From NCBI RefSeq assembly GCF_002812085.1, contig NZ_NPDM01000001.1, positions 868,001-932,000 on the forward strand: DNA of 64,000 nt, given 5' to 3'. The stretch comes from Leptospira levettii. Its GTDB lineage: Bacteria > Spirochaetota > Leptospiria > Leptospirales > Leptospiraceae. A model generated the notes under the pieces. That model ran no database searches. It saw nothing but the letters and a program-made list of their open reading frames with translations, and was not told where the DNA came from. Position numbers and translations under genes: made by a program. This document shows positions 9,291-17,679 of this stretch, one piece after another (within the stretch, counting starts at the first letter, position 1; every line of letters starts with the position of its first letter).

Positions 9291-10052
9291 ATGAACCTAC
9301 ATAATACTGTAACTGCTGTTATTTTGGCGGCGGGGAAAGGAACTCGAATGAAGAGTGAGCTTCCCAAGGTTGCGGTTGTACTGAACGAATCTCCACTTTT
9401 ACTCCACGTTCTTCGTAATATCGAATCCGCCGGCATCAATCGAAAGGTTGTGGTTGTCGGTTACCGCAAAGACATTGTCACAGACATTGCAAAATCCTTC
9501 CCAGGTGTTGAGTTTGCTGAACAAACAGAACAACTCGGCACAGGACATGCAGTGATTTCAGCAGAGAAGTCACTCGCACCATACTCTGGTTATACGATAG
9601 TTGCTTGTGGTGATGCACCTCTCATTTCAGCATCCTCGTTTTCGAATCTGATCGAACACCATAAAACAAATGGTTATGTAGCAACAGTATTGTCTGCAAA
9701 AATGGAAAACCCAACTGGTTACGGCCGTATCATTCGTTCTGCTGATGATGGAAGTTTACTTCGCATTGTAGAAGAAAAAGATGCAAACCCAGAAGAAAAA
9801 GCCGTAAACGAAGTGAATACAGGCACTTATTGTTTTAATACTGAAGATCTTTTTGGTGCACTCAAACAAATTGGAAACAATAACGCACAAAAAGAATATT
9901 ACCTCACTGATGTGATCAAAATTTTCCGAAACGAAGGGAAAAAGGTTGGAGCACAAACTTTAACCAATGCTTTAGAAAGTCATGGAATCAATTCCCCTGA
10001 TGATCTGGAACTTGCGAAACAATATATAGATAATGGGTTGGTTGGAGTATGA
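9291..10052 (+). CDS. glmU: UDP-N-acetylglucosamine pyrophosphorylase, uridylyltransferase domain only
   Basis: The 253 residues match the N-terminal nucleotidyltransferase half of GlmU, which makes UDP-GlcNAc from GlcNAc-1-phosphate and UTP for peptidoglycan and LPS. Visible motifs are the nucleotide loop [11 protein letters not shown] (about 12-22), [25 protein letters not shown] and EVNTGTY, plus the [13 protein letters not shown] segment. The left-handed beta-helix acetyltransferase domain of full-length GlmU (about 450 residues) is absent. The stop overlaps the start of prs by 4 bp (ATGA), so the frame is not simply truncated by an error. The acetylation step must be done elsewhere. Confidence 0.85.
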   Translation: MNLHNTVTAVILAAGKGTRMKSELPKVAVVLNESPLLLHVLRNIESAGINRKVVVVGYRKDIVTDIAKSFPGVEFAEQTEQLGTGHAVISAEKSLAPYSGYTIVACGDAPLISASSFSNLIEHHKTNGYVATVLSAKMENPTGYGRIIRSADDGSLLRIVEEKDANPEEKAVNEVNTGTYCFNTEDLFGALKQIGNNNAQKEYYLTDVIKIFRNEGKKVGAQTLTNALESHGINSPDDLELAKQYIDNGLVGV

Positions 10053-10990
10053 ATCCTAGTGAAGTCGTAGTATTTTCTGGTAATGCAAATAGACCTTTAG
10101 CAGAAGAAATCTGCAAAAACTTAGGCATTCCAAATGGTCAAATCTCAGTGAAACGATTTTCTGACGGAGAAAGTTCTGTTAAAATCGAAGAAAACGTACG
10201 TGGCCGTGATGTATTTGTGGTTCAATCCATTAGTTACCCAGCAAACGACAGTTTGATGGAACTTTTACTCATCATAGATGCAGCAAGAAGAGCTTCCGCT
10301 CGTCGTATTACTGCTGTCATTCCTTATTATGGTTATGGACGCCAAGACAGAAAGGTAGAACCACGGGTTCCGATTTCTGCTCGTATGGTTGCTGATTTAA
10401 TTGAAACTGTTGGACCTGATCGTGTTCTCACGATGGACCTGCATGCGGACCAAATCCAAGGATTCTTTCGTATTCCGGTAGACCATCTGTATTTTTCACC
10501 AGTACTCGCAGAATACATCAACTCACTGGGGATGGATGATTTAGTCATTGTATCTCCCGATTCTGGTGGAGCAGAACGTGCCCGTAATTTTGGTAAAAAA
10601 GTAAACGGATCTCTTGCCATCATCGACAAACGTAGACCAAAAGCAAACGAGTCGGTTGTCATGCATGTAATCGGTGACATCAAAGACAAAAACTGTTTGT
10701 TACTCGACGACATGATCGATACTGGTGGAACCATTGCGAAAGCGGCAATCGCACTCTATGAAAATGGTGCAAAGTCAGTATTATGTTGTGCATCCCACGG
10801 AGTATTGTCTGGTGAAGCACCAACAAAGCTCAATGAGGCCAATTTTAAACAAATTGTTCTCTCCAATTCCATAGCCATTCCCGAGAGCAAAAAAATAAAT
10901 CACTTGAAAACGCTCTCTATCGCCCCACTCTTTGCAAAAGCCATCGAGCGGATTCATAACGAAGAATCAATCTCTAGTCTGTTTTCATAA
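10049..10990 (+). CDS. prs: Ribose-phosphate pyrophosphokinase (PRPP synthetase)
   Basis: The 313-residue enzyme transfers pyrophosphate from ATP to ribose-5-phosphate to make PRPP for purine, pyrimidine, His, Trp and NAD synthesis. It shows the class I Prs features: [12 protein letters not shown] at the N-terminus, [14 protein letters not shown] with the flexible-loop region, the divalent-metal site [11 protein letters not shown], and the PRPP-binding loop [12 protein letters not shown] (about 224-235). Length is normal. It is coupled to glmU by a 4-bp overlap and followed 17 bp later by rplY, an arrangement common in bacteria. Confidence 0.96.
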   Translation: MNPSEVVVFSGNANRPLAEEICKNLGIPNGQISVKRFSDGESSVKIEENVRGRDVFVVQSISYPANDSLMELLLIIDAARRASARRITAVIPYYGYGRQDRKVEPRVPISARMVADLIETVGPDRVLTMDLHADQIQGFFRIPVDHLYFSPVLAEYINSLGMDDLVIVSPDSGGAERARNFGKKVNGSLAIIDKRRPKANESVVMHVIGDIKDKNCLLLDDMIDTGGTIAKAAIALYENGAKSVLCCASHGVLSGEAPTKLNEANFKQIVLSNSIAIPESKKINHLKTLSIAPLFAKAIERIHNEESISSLFS

Positions 10991-11007
10991 CTTTAAGGAA
11001 CATAATC

Positions 11008-11640
11008 ATGGAAAAAATCACTATCAAAGCACAACCAAGAACTTCAACAGGAAAAGGTCCTGCTAGAAGAATGCGTGTGGAAGGTTTAGTACCGGCTAAC
11101 ATCATCGGAAACGGTGAGGCAAAATCGGCAAGTGTTGTCGAAAAAGAAATCCAAAGACTTATCGACTCCGGAATTCGTAAGGCAACTCTCATTGACCTTG
11201 AACTCGACGGAAAATCGGAACGAGTATTCGTAAAAGAAATCCAAAGATTTCCTCACACAGGACAAATTCGTCATATTGACTTTTACAAAGTGACTCCAGG
11301 TAAAAAAATCCAAACAACTGTAGCGATCAAAACTTCAGGTGTTGCAAAAGGATCAAAAGCTGGTGGTCAGTTCGAACACTTAGTTCACGAAATCAAAGTA
11401 AAATCCACTCCAGAAGATTTGACTGACGTGATTACTGTTGATGTAAGTGGTCTTGATGTTGGAATGATGATTAAAGTTTCTGAACTTCCACACCCAAAAT
11501 CATGGGAAATCTTAGTGAATGGTGATCCGATTGTTGCATCATGTAACAAAACGAAAGCGATCCTAGCAGCAGAACGAGCTGAAAAAGCAGAAGCTGATGC
11601 AAAAGGCAAACCAGCAGCTAAAAAAGCGGCTAAGAAGTAA
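11008..11640 (+). CDS. rplY: 50S ribosomal protein L25 (Ctc form)
   Basis: At 210 residues this is the long, two-domain (TL5/Ctc) version of L25, which binds 5S rRNA. The N-terminal L25 domain carries the typical GKGPARRMRVEGLVPANIIG segment. The C-terminal beta-rich domain starts near residue 95 (TPGKKIQTTVAIKTSG), and the tail is an Ala/Lys-rich extension (about 188-210). A Shine-Dalgarno-like AAGGAA precedes the ATG. It is followed 19 bp later by pth, a widely conserved pairing. Confidence 0.95.
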   Translation: MEKITIKAQPRTSTGKGPARRMRVEGLVPANIIGNGEAKSASVVEKEIQRLIDSGIRKATLIDLELDGKSERVFVKEIQRFPHTGQIRHIDFYKVTPGKKIQTTVAIKTSGVAKGSKAGGQFEHLVHEIKVKSTPEDLTDVITVDVSGLDVGMMIKVSELPHPKSWEILVNGDPIVASCNKTKAILAAERAEKAEADAKGKPAAKKAAKK

Positions 11641-11659
11641 GAACTACTTTTAAGAACCA

Positions 11660-12223
11660 ATGAAGTTAATTGTAGGGCTGGGAAATCCTGGCGATAAGTA
11701 TAACAACAATCGATCTAACATTGGTTTTAAGATTCTTGATGTCATTGCGAACAACATTGGCATCGAAATCAAAACTAAAAAGAAAAAATCACTCATCGGA
11801 CGAGGTGACTTTGAAGGGGACGAAGTGGTTTTACTCAAACCACAAACCTTCAGTGAACTCTCTGGTGAGTCTGTCCTCTACATTGCCTCCTTTCTCAAAA
11901 TCCAAGTCAAAGACATCGTCGTAATCCACGAAGATGTAGGACTGGAACTGGGCCAAATCGTAGTCACAAAAGGTGGCGAAAATGACACAAATCCTGGGGT
12001 AAACTCGATTTCTGTCTCATTACGTTCTCCTAACTTCATCCGCATTCGGATCGGCGTTCTTAATTCCAGCTACAATCCGAAAAAAAGAGAAGATTTTTTA
12101 CGTGAAGATTTTGAGCCTTTAGAGAACCTGAGTTTGATACAGATCATCAATGACGCCGAAGCGGCGATTCGTTCGATTTCCATGGGGGATATCGACGAAG
12201 TGATTCAGAAATATCACCTTTGA
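11660..12223 (+). CDS. pth: Peptidyl-tRNA hydrolase homologue with altered active site
   Basis: The 187-residue protein has the Pth fold signatures GLGNPG (residues 6-11) and the N-x-G-F segment, and it sits directly after rplY, the usual place for pth. Pth frees tRNA from stalled peptidyl-tRNA and is essential in most bacteria. The normally invariant residues are changed. The catalytic His (His20 in E. coli) is Ser19 in NNRSNIGF. The Asn of the FMNLSG motif is Glu (FSELSG). The HDEL segment reads HEDV, and the second conserved His is lost in GGENDTNPG. Asn9 is kept. It may be inactive, specialised, or replaced by a second enzyme. Confidence 0.8.
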   Translation: MKLIVGLGNPGDKYNNNRSNIGFKILDVIANNIGIEIKTKKKKSLIGRGDFEGDEVVLLKPQTFSELSGESVLYIASFLKIQVKDIVVIHEDVGLELGQIVVTKGGENDTNPGVNSISVSLRSPNFIRIRIGVLNSSYNPKKREDFLREDFEPLENLSLIQIINDAEAAIRSISMGDIDEVIQKYHL

Positions 12224-12250
12224 TTGTAGTCTAATCTTCGGAAGTCTTAC

Positions 12251-14203
12251 ATGAATAAAAACATCAAAACCGTATTCCTATTTTTACTCGTATTCCTTGT
12301 CATTTTGGCAACGGTTTACAAAGGCCAAGACTTTGCCGGTAAACCCGACGAAATCAGTTATTCCGATTTTTTGAATATGGTAGAACCCATTGAAGGGAAA
12401 AAACCCATAGGGAAAATCACTTCTAAAGATGGGAAAGACATTTCATCAAAACAACAAATCATCATTGATAAAGAACTCATCGAAGGTTGGTACATTCCTG
12501 AAAATAGTAAGGATAATAAACCAAAACCTTTCAAAACCAATGTAGCACAAGTGAACGATGATTTGGTGACAAAACTTCGTAAGTCACGCCTTAGTTTCAC
12601 AGCAAAGTCAACTGAAGAAAATAAGTTTTGGAGTGTTGTATCAGGCATCATACCTTGGTTATTCGCTCTTGGGATCATTTGGTTCATCATGATGCGCCAA
12701 CTCCAAGCATCTGGCAACAAAGCATTTACCTTTGGTAAGTCTCGTGCCAAGATGAATGTGGATCCAAAAGTAAAAGTCACATTTAATGATGTGGCTGGTT
12801 GTGAAGAAGCAAAAGTAGAACTTCTCGAAATCATTGAATTTTTGAAAGACCCAAAAAAATTCCAAGCCATTGGTGCAAGAATTCCTAAAGGAGTTCTTCT
12901 CGTTGGTCCTCCAGGTACAGGAAAAACCTTACTTGCCAAAGCAGTTGCAGGGGAAGCAGGAGTTCCTTTTTTCTCCATCTCTGGATCTGACTTTGTGGAA
13001 ATGTTTGTGGGTGTGGGTGCCTCTCGTGTGCGTGATCTTTTTGACCAAGGGAAAAAGAATGCACCTTGTATCATCTTTATCGATGAGATTGATGCGGTCG
13101 GTCGCCTTCGTGGAGCAGGACTTGGTGGTGGACACGACGAAAGAGAACAGACCCTCAATCAGATGTTAGTTGAGATGGACGGATTTGAAATGAATGAAGG
13201 TGTGATTGTCATGGCAGCAACAAACCGTGCTGATGTACTTGACCCAGCTCTTCTTCGTCCAGGTCGTTTTGACAGACAAGTGATCGTTGACCTTCCAGAC
13301 CTAAAAGGCCGAGAAGAGATTTTAGCGGTTCACGCCAAAAAAGTTCCTTTAGTATCTGATATTTCTTTAAACTCCATTGCTCGCGGAACTCCTGGTTTTA
13401 CAGGTGCTGATCTTGCGAACCTCATCAACGAAGCAGCCCTCCTTGCGGCACGACGTAATAAAAAACGTGTGACCCAAGAAGAACTGGAAGAAGCTCGTGA
13501 TAAGGTGATGATGGGACCAGAACGTAAGTCTATGTTCATCTCTGACAAAGAGAAAGAAATGACAGCTTACCATGAAGCGGGTCACGCCCTCCTCGGCACC
13601 TTACTACCGTATACCGAACCAGTTCATAAAGTTACCATCATCCCAAGAGGAAGAGCGCTTGGTTTAACACAATCGCTTCCTGTGGAAGATAGACATTCGT
13701 ATCGTAAAAACTATTGTTTGGATCGAATTGTGATGTCTATGGGTGGATACATTGCCGAAGAACTGATCTTTGGTGACCCATCAAACGGTTCTTCCAATGA
13801 CATCCAACAAGCAACCAACATTGCTCGACGTATGGTTTGTGAATGGGGTATGTCTGAAAAACTAGGAACCATCCACTATGGATCTGGAGAGTCTTCTCCG
13901 TTTATGGGAAGGGACTATGGACATACAAGCAAACCTTACTCAGAAGAATTTGCTGCTATGATTGACCAAGAAGTGAAACGTATCATCCAAACTTGTCTCG
14001 ACAAAGGTCGTGATTTGGTGAAGAAAAACCAAAAGAAATTGGATGCGATTGCAAAGGCACTTCTCGCAAAAGAGACCATTGATGCACAAGAATTAACAGA
14101 TATCGTACAACCTTCTTTTGATAAATTCTCTGATTCCAAATCAGGAGTTGGATCCAAAAAAGGAAAAGGATCATCTGCTACAAAACCAGCTTATTCGGCT
14201 TAA
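12251..14203 (+). CDS. ftsH: ATP-dependent zinc metalloprotease FtsH
   Basis: This 650-residue inner-membrane protease degrades misfolded membrane proteins and regulatory substrates. It has two transmembrane segments (about 7-24 and 130-148) flanking a periplasmic domain. The AAA+ module carries Walker A GPPGTGKT (about 219-226), Walker [10 protein letters not shown] and the second region of homology with RPGRFDR. The M41 zinc site is HEAGH (about 441-445). The C-terminal tail is Ser/Lys-rich. It follows pth by 27 bp and its stop overlaps the next gene (TAATG). Confidence 0.97.
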   Translation: MNKNIKTVFLFLLVFLVILATVYKGQDFAGKPDEISYSDFLNMVEPIEGKKPIGKITSKDGKDISSKQQIIIDKELIEGWYIPENSKDNKPKPFKTNVAQVNDDLVTKLRKSRLSFTAKSTEENKFWSVVSGIIPWLFALGIIWFIMMRQLQASGNKAFTFGKSRAKMNVDPKVKVTFNDVAGCEEAKVELLEIIEFLKDPKKFQAIGARIPKGVLLVGPPGTGKTLLAKAVAGEAGVPFFSISGSDFVEMFVGVGASRVRDLFDQGKKNAPCIIFIDEIDAVGRLRGAGLGGGHDEREQTLNQMLVEMDGFEMNEGVIVMAATNRADVLDPALLRPGRFDRQVIVDLPDLKGREEILAVHAKKVPLVSDISLNSIARGTPGFTGADLANLINEAALLAARRNKKRVTQEELEEARDKVMMGPERKSMFISDKEKEMTAYHEAGHALLGTLLPYTEPVHKVTIIPRGRALGLTQSLPVEDRHSYRKNYCLDRIVMSMGGYIAEELIFGDPSNGSSNDIQQATNIARRMVCEWGMSEKLGTIHYGSGESSPFMGRDYGHTSKPYSEEFAAMIDQEVKRIIQTCLDKGRDLVKKNQKKLDAIAKALLAKETIDAQELTDIVQPSFDKFSDSKSGVGSKKGKGSSATKPAYSA

Positions 14204-14670
14204 TGAAATATTGGCTCTTTAAAACAGAACCAGATGTTTTTTCCATCGATGACCTAATACGAGAAAAACTCTCGTATTGGGAGGGAGTCAGAAATTACCA
14301 AGCACGGAATTACCTTCGCGATGAAGTGAAGTTAGGTGACTTGGTTTTATTTTACCACAGTCGCTTAGAACCACCAGGCGTTGTAGGCATTGCAGAAATC
14401 GCAAAAGAAGCAAGTCCTGACCCCTACCAATTTGACCCGAACCACAAATATTTTGATCCCAAACTGAAAGGTACGGAACCAAGGTGGTTTGGTGTCCATC
14501 TCAAACCTCATACAAAATTTGATGAACTGATTCCTCTTGACCTTTTGAAAAAAACGAAGGGATTAGAAAAGATGGTAGTGACTCAGAAAGGATCGAGACT
14601 CTCGATCCAACCGGTCACCAAAAAAGAATTTGAGATTGTTACAAAGCTAGCAGGCGTTACTGTAAAGTAA
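14203..14670 (+). CDS. EVE domain protein
   Basis: A 155-residue single-domain protein of the EVE (PUA-like) family. The signature opening [18 protein letters not shown] is followed by WEGVRNYQARNYLRD and GDLVLFYHS, then WFGVHLKP. EVE domains form a pocket that binds modified bases in nucleic acids, and housekeeping EVE proteins have been linked to RNA metabolism. The ATG overlaps the ftsH stop by one base, so the two are coupled. No effector domain is fused. Confidence 0.88.
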   Translation: MKYWLFKTEPDVFSIDDLIREKLSYWEGVRNYQARNYLRDEVKLGDLVLFYHSRLEPPGVVGIAEIAKEASPDPYQFDPNHKYFDPKLKGTEPRWFGVHLKPHTKFDELIPLDLLKKTKGLEKMVVTQKGSRLSIQPVTKKEFEIVTKLAGVTVK

Positions 14671-14676
14671 CCAATT

Positions 14677-14698
14677 CAGGTTTCCATATAATAACCTG
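14677..14698. terminator. Weak stem-loop between convergent genes
   Basis: CAGGTT (14677-14682) pairs with AACCTG (14693-14698) around a 10-base AT-rich loop, in the 37-bp gap between the EVE gene and the convergent CAP lipoprotein. A second perfect stem, GGTTTTC/GAAAACC with a four-base loop (14712-14729), lies in the last codons of the CAP gene. Neither has a strong T run, so a role as terminator is only suggested by position. Confidence 0.3.
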
Positions 14699-14707
14699 CT
14701 ATGATAT

Positions 14708-15556
14708 TTACGGTTTTCCTGTGAAAACCTGCACTGCTTTGACTTTATCTACATCAAAGAATTTTTTATCCTTATAAAAGTAAGCCCCTGCTCCCATATA
14801 ATTAAACTCTGGATTGAGAATGTTCTTTCTGTGCCCTGGAGAATTGAACCATACTTCCACCACAGCTTTTGCTAAACTTAAGTAAGTATGGTTTGGGATA
14901 GGTGTTCCTGCCTTTGTGTAGCTGAAAAATGGACCACCATTTTGTGCAGGTGTGAAAACAGGTCGTCCACTTTGGTATTGGATTCCAAATGCATTGATGA
15001 TATTTTCAGCGGAATAAGTTTCTGAAACACCTACCAAATCCAACCGATCCTTTAGTGTTTCTTTACCATTCACTGTGCTTGTATGTGAATAAAAATCATA
15101 TGTTACCATGTCCTGTGCATGTCCAAAGGCAGCTTGTTCGCAACGTTCTGAATACTTAAATGGTCGTAATCCCAATTGTTTTCTTTCTTTCGATGTTACA
15201 TAAAAGATAGCAGCATTTAACAAAGGATAGTCTACTTTTGCAAAATCGATTGTGGCATTTGCAGGGCCATAGGAAGGAAATGTATCCTCATTAAAAGACT
15301 CATACTGTTCTACTTTCCATTTGTCTGAATCGGGAAGTTCCCTTCCATCTTCGATACTTTCTAAAAATGCTAAGTTAGGATCTTGTTTTTCAATCACTTG
15401 TTCTACTTTTTTAGGTTGTTCCACCACTACAACAGGAGCCTTTTTAACTTCCGGAGTTTTGCACAAAGTGAAAACAAAGAGAACTAAAAAACTAATTCCT
15501 AAAAGAGAATGTTTTTTTTGTTTTGGTGTTTGGTGTTTGATTGTGTGTAATTTCAT
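14708..15556 (-). CDS. CAP (SCP/PR1-like) domain lipoprotein
   Basis: The 282-residue product has a basic start, a hydrophobic segment and a candidate lipidated Cys at about residue 32 (FVFTLC). A Lys/Val/Glu-rich linker comes next. The C-terminal CAP domain shows the expected order: LGLRPFKYSERCEQAAFGHAQ, then YDFYSHTS, SAENI, and VWFNSPGHRKNIL near the end. CAP proteins are secreted or surface proteins, some of which bind sterols or fatty acids. The role here is unknown. A second CAP lipoprotein lies at 34109. A possible lipoprotein gene ends 8 bp upstream. Confidence 0.82.
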   Translation of the reverse strand: MKLHTIKHQTPKQKKHSLLGISFLVLFVFTLCKTPEVKKAPVVVVEQPKKVEQVIEKQDPNLAFLESIEDGRELPDSDKWKVEQYESFNEDTFPSYGPANATIDFAKVDYPLLNAAIFYVTSKERKQLGLRPFKYSERCEQAAFGHAQDMVTYDFYSHTSTVNGKETLKDRLDLVGVSETYSAENIINAFGIQYQSGRPVFTPAQNGGPFFSYTKAGTPIPNHTYLSLAKAVVEVWFNSPGHRKNILNPEFNYMGAGAYFYKDKKFFDVDKVKAVQVFTGKP

Positions 15557-15564
15557 GGCAACTC

Positions 15565-16137
15565 CTATAAGTAACGGTTATAATCTTGTACGACATTGTG
15601 GATGAGATTTTTTTCTTTATTGTATTGGATGGTTTTTGCTTCTTTGATTCCTGTTTCCCAAATAAACATAAATGGAATTCCAAATAATGTAGAATGTTTT
15701 TGCCTATATTTTTCTCGGCCAATCAGTTTATCGTTTAAGTAAAAATCTGCATGTAACACACGTTCTTTCGAGTAAATTGAAGGTAATAATCCCGCAGTTC
15801 CGATCATAAAGATTGTTGAAATTGAAGAAACCCAGAAATGTTCGTATTCATTCACTTCACTTGTATAAATGTCAATGTGATGGTTTGCTCTCACACCATC
15901 AGATAATACCCTTCCAAAATATCCAGTTTCTGAGAGATACTTTGTATACAGTGCTGTGATTTCCCTTTTGTTTTTATTGTTTTCGGGAGTGGAAACTTTG
16001 ATGGATAAAAGTGGGATTTGTTGTTTAAAATCGGGCCTTGTGACAATGGGCACATCTTCACTCATATAATTATAACAAGATGAGAGAAAAAAAAGGGAAC
16101 ATAAGACAAGAAGTGCGAATTTTCGAAATCGAATCAT
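15565..16137 (-). CDS. Lipoprotein of unknown function
   Basis: Starting at the internal Met (MIRFRKFALLV) gives a classical lipoprotein signal with lipobox FLSSC. The mature part has a VSTPENNKNKREITALYTKYLSETGYF segment, then a hydrophobic patch (STIFMIGTAGLLPSIYS) and alternating charged strands. An upstream in-frame start would only lengthen the leader. I do not recognise a family. It lies 8 bp upstream of the CAP lipoprotein in the same direction, suggesting co-expression at the envelope. Confidence 0.65.
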   Translation of the reverse strand: MIRFRKFALLVLCSLFFLSSCYNYMSEDVPIVTRPDFKQQIPLLSIKVSTPENNKNKREITALYTKYLSETGYFGRVLSDGVRANHHIDIYTSEVNEYEHFWVSSISTIFMIGTAGLLPSIYSKERVLHADFYLNDKLIGREKYRQKHSTLFGIPFMFIWETGIKEAKTIQYNKEKNLIHNVVQDYNRYL

Positions 16138-16185
16138 AATCCGTGAGAAGGCTAACGGATGAGAAACCAAGGAAAAGTCTTTTTT

Positions 16186-17619
16186 TTAAAACTTAGAAAA
16201 ATCCACAATGTGTAATTGGTGCAAAAGGAATCCGCCCACAACGGTAAAAAAGACCCATGCTACGATAGAAATGGACCCACCAATTTTTACCATTTCGAAG
16301 CTCCGAATGCCACCATAACTGAAAGCTAATGCATTGGGAGGTGTTGAGACAGGCAGTGGCATCGCTAGAGAGGCACCGATGGTTGCGCCAATGGCCGCAG
16401 GTAAAATGAGATCTGTAGGAAGACCCATGGAAATGGGTAGGATCAAATTGGCAACACTTGTGTTACTGAGAAAACAAGAGAGAAACAAAGACAAAATCGA
16501 AAAAAATAAAAACAATCCTAACTGACTCGAGTCACCTAACATTAACAAGGTAACAAAATGTTTGGCAAGTCCAGTTTCTTCAAATGCTTTCCCAAGGGCA
16601 ATTCCACCTCCCATTAAGATTAGAACATCCCAGGATAAATTTCGAAATTCCTTTAGATCCAAAAGGGAAAATCCAAAAAAAACAATCACTGGAAATAAGG
16701 CGACAGTTCCATTCGAAATTCCGTGCCAATCAGAACTAATCCATCCGAAGATTGTGATGAGAATGATCAATATCGAGATATATTTTCTCTGGGAAGAAAC
16801 AGATGTGTTCTCCTCTCTTACTTGGATCAACCGAATTGATTGGATGGATTTTTCTTTTTTTAAGTACACAATGTACAAAATTCCAGCAAGAGCCAAAACA
16901 GAAAGTATGAAGACCGGAAACGCAAACGCCATCCAATCCAAAAATCCAATCTGAAATCCTTTTTCTTGTAAATAGGCAATTCCAATCACATTGGGAAGGG
17001 TACCAACAGGAGTTCCAATCCCTCCTAAATTTGCGGAAAAAGGAACAATAAACAAAATTGATTTTCGTAAAGGGCTAGTATCCTCTAACGATTTCATCAT
17101 GGAAGAGACAAGTCCTAACATCATGGCAGCTGTTGCCGTATTATTCATGAAGCAGGACAAAAAGGCAGTGGCAAAACCTAATGATAAAACTAATAAAAAT
17201 GCTGAACCTTTCGTATTTTTGATCACAAATTTGGCAATGTCCACATCAAGACCATAAAAACTAATCGCACTTGAGATCACAAATCCACCTAAGAAAAGTA
17301 AGATGGTCTCTGAAAAATAACAAGATAAAAAAGTAATCGTTTTTGGAGCACCTGGACCCCAACCAGGAATTAACCAGACCAACTCTAAAAAAAGAACCAA
17401 AAATCCTGTGACATATAATGGGATGAGTTCTGTGACCCAAAGAAAGGATACGACGAGGGCAATCGCTAAATTGATTTCTTGGGCGGGGGTAAGACCAAGC
17501 CAAGTTTGGTATAAGCCAAAGATGGCTGGAAAAACGGAAAGAGTCGAAAATAGAAGGCCTGCTCGAATCATTGTGACTTGACGATTTATACTCACCTGAT
17601 ACTTTTTCGATAGACTCAA
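16186..17619 (-). CDS. DASS/SLC13 family anion symporter
   Basis: This 477-residue membrane protein has about 11-12 hydrophobic segments. The family signatures are visible in the two halves: MNNTATAAMMLGL and, near the C-terminus, LSNTSVANLILPI (each an SNT-type substrate/sodium motif). PVSTPPNALAFSYGGI follows. DASS carriers import dicarboxylates, citrate or sulfate with sodium. The early segment LIPLYVTGFLVLFLELV matches the family's N-terminus. The exact anion is not evident. The gene is separated by 60 bp from the divergent GpsA-PlsB fusion. Confidence 0.85.
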   Translation of the reverse strand: MSLSKKYQVSINRQVTMIRAGLLFSTLSVFPAIFGLYQTWLGLTPAQEINLAIALVVSFLWVTELIPLYVTGFLVLFLELVWLIPGWGPGAPKTITFLSCYFSETILLFLGGFVISSAISFYGLDVDIAKFVIKNTKGSAFLLVLSLGFATAFLSCFMNNTATAAMMLGLVSSMMKSLEDTSPLRKSILFIVPFSANLGGIGTPVGTLPNVIGIAYLQEKGFQIGFLDWMAFAFPVFILSVLALAGILYIVYLKKEKSIQSIRLIQVREENTSVSSQRKYISILIILITIFGWISSDWHGISNGTVALFPVIVFFGFSLLDLKEFRNLSWDVLILMGGGIALGKAFEETGLAKHFVTLLMLGDSSQLGLFLFFSILSLFLSCFLSNTSVANLILPISMGLPTDLILPAAIGATIGASLAMPLPVSTPPNALAFSYGGIRSFEMVKIGGSISIVAWVFFTVVGGFLLHQLHIVDFSKF

Positions 17620-17679
17620 TTCGTTTCAAGCAAACAAATACAATGAGACTTTCCCGAAATTTTTAAATGTTAATTTTTT

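Noticed and set aside
12358..13158. 266-residue frame antisense to ftsH
   Set aside because: Lies wholly within the AAA domain of ftsH on the other strand; its Ser/Pro-rich translation is the usual mirror image of a conserved coding region.
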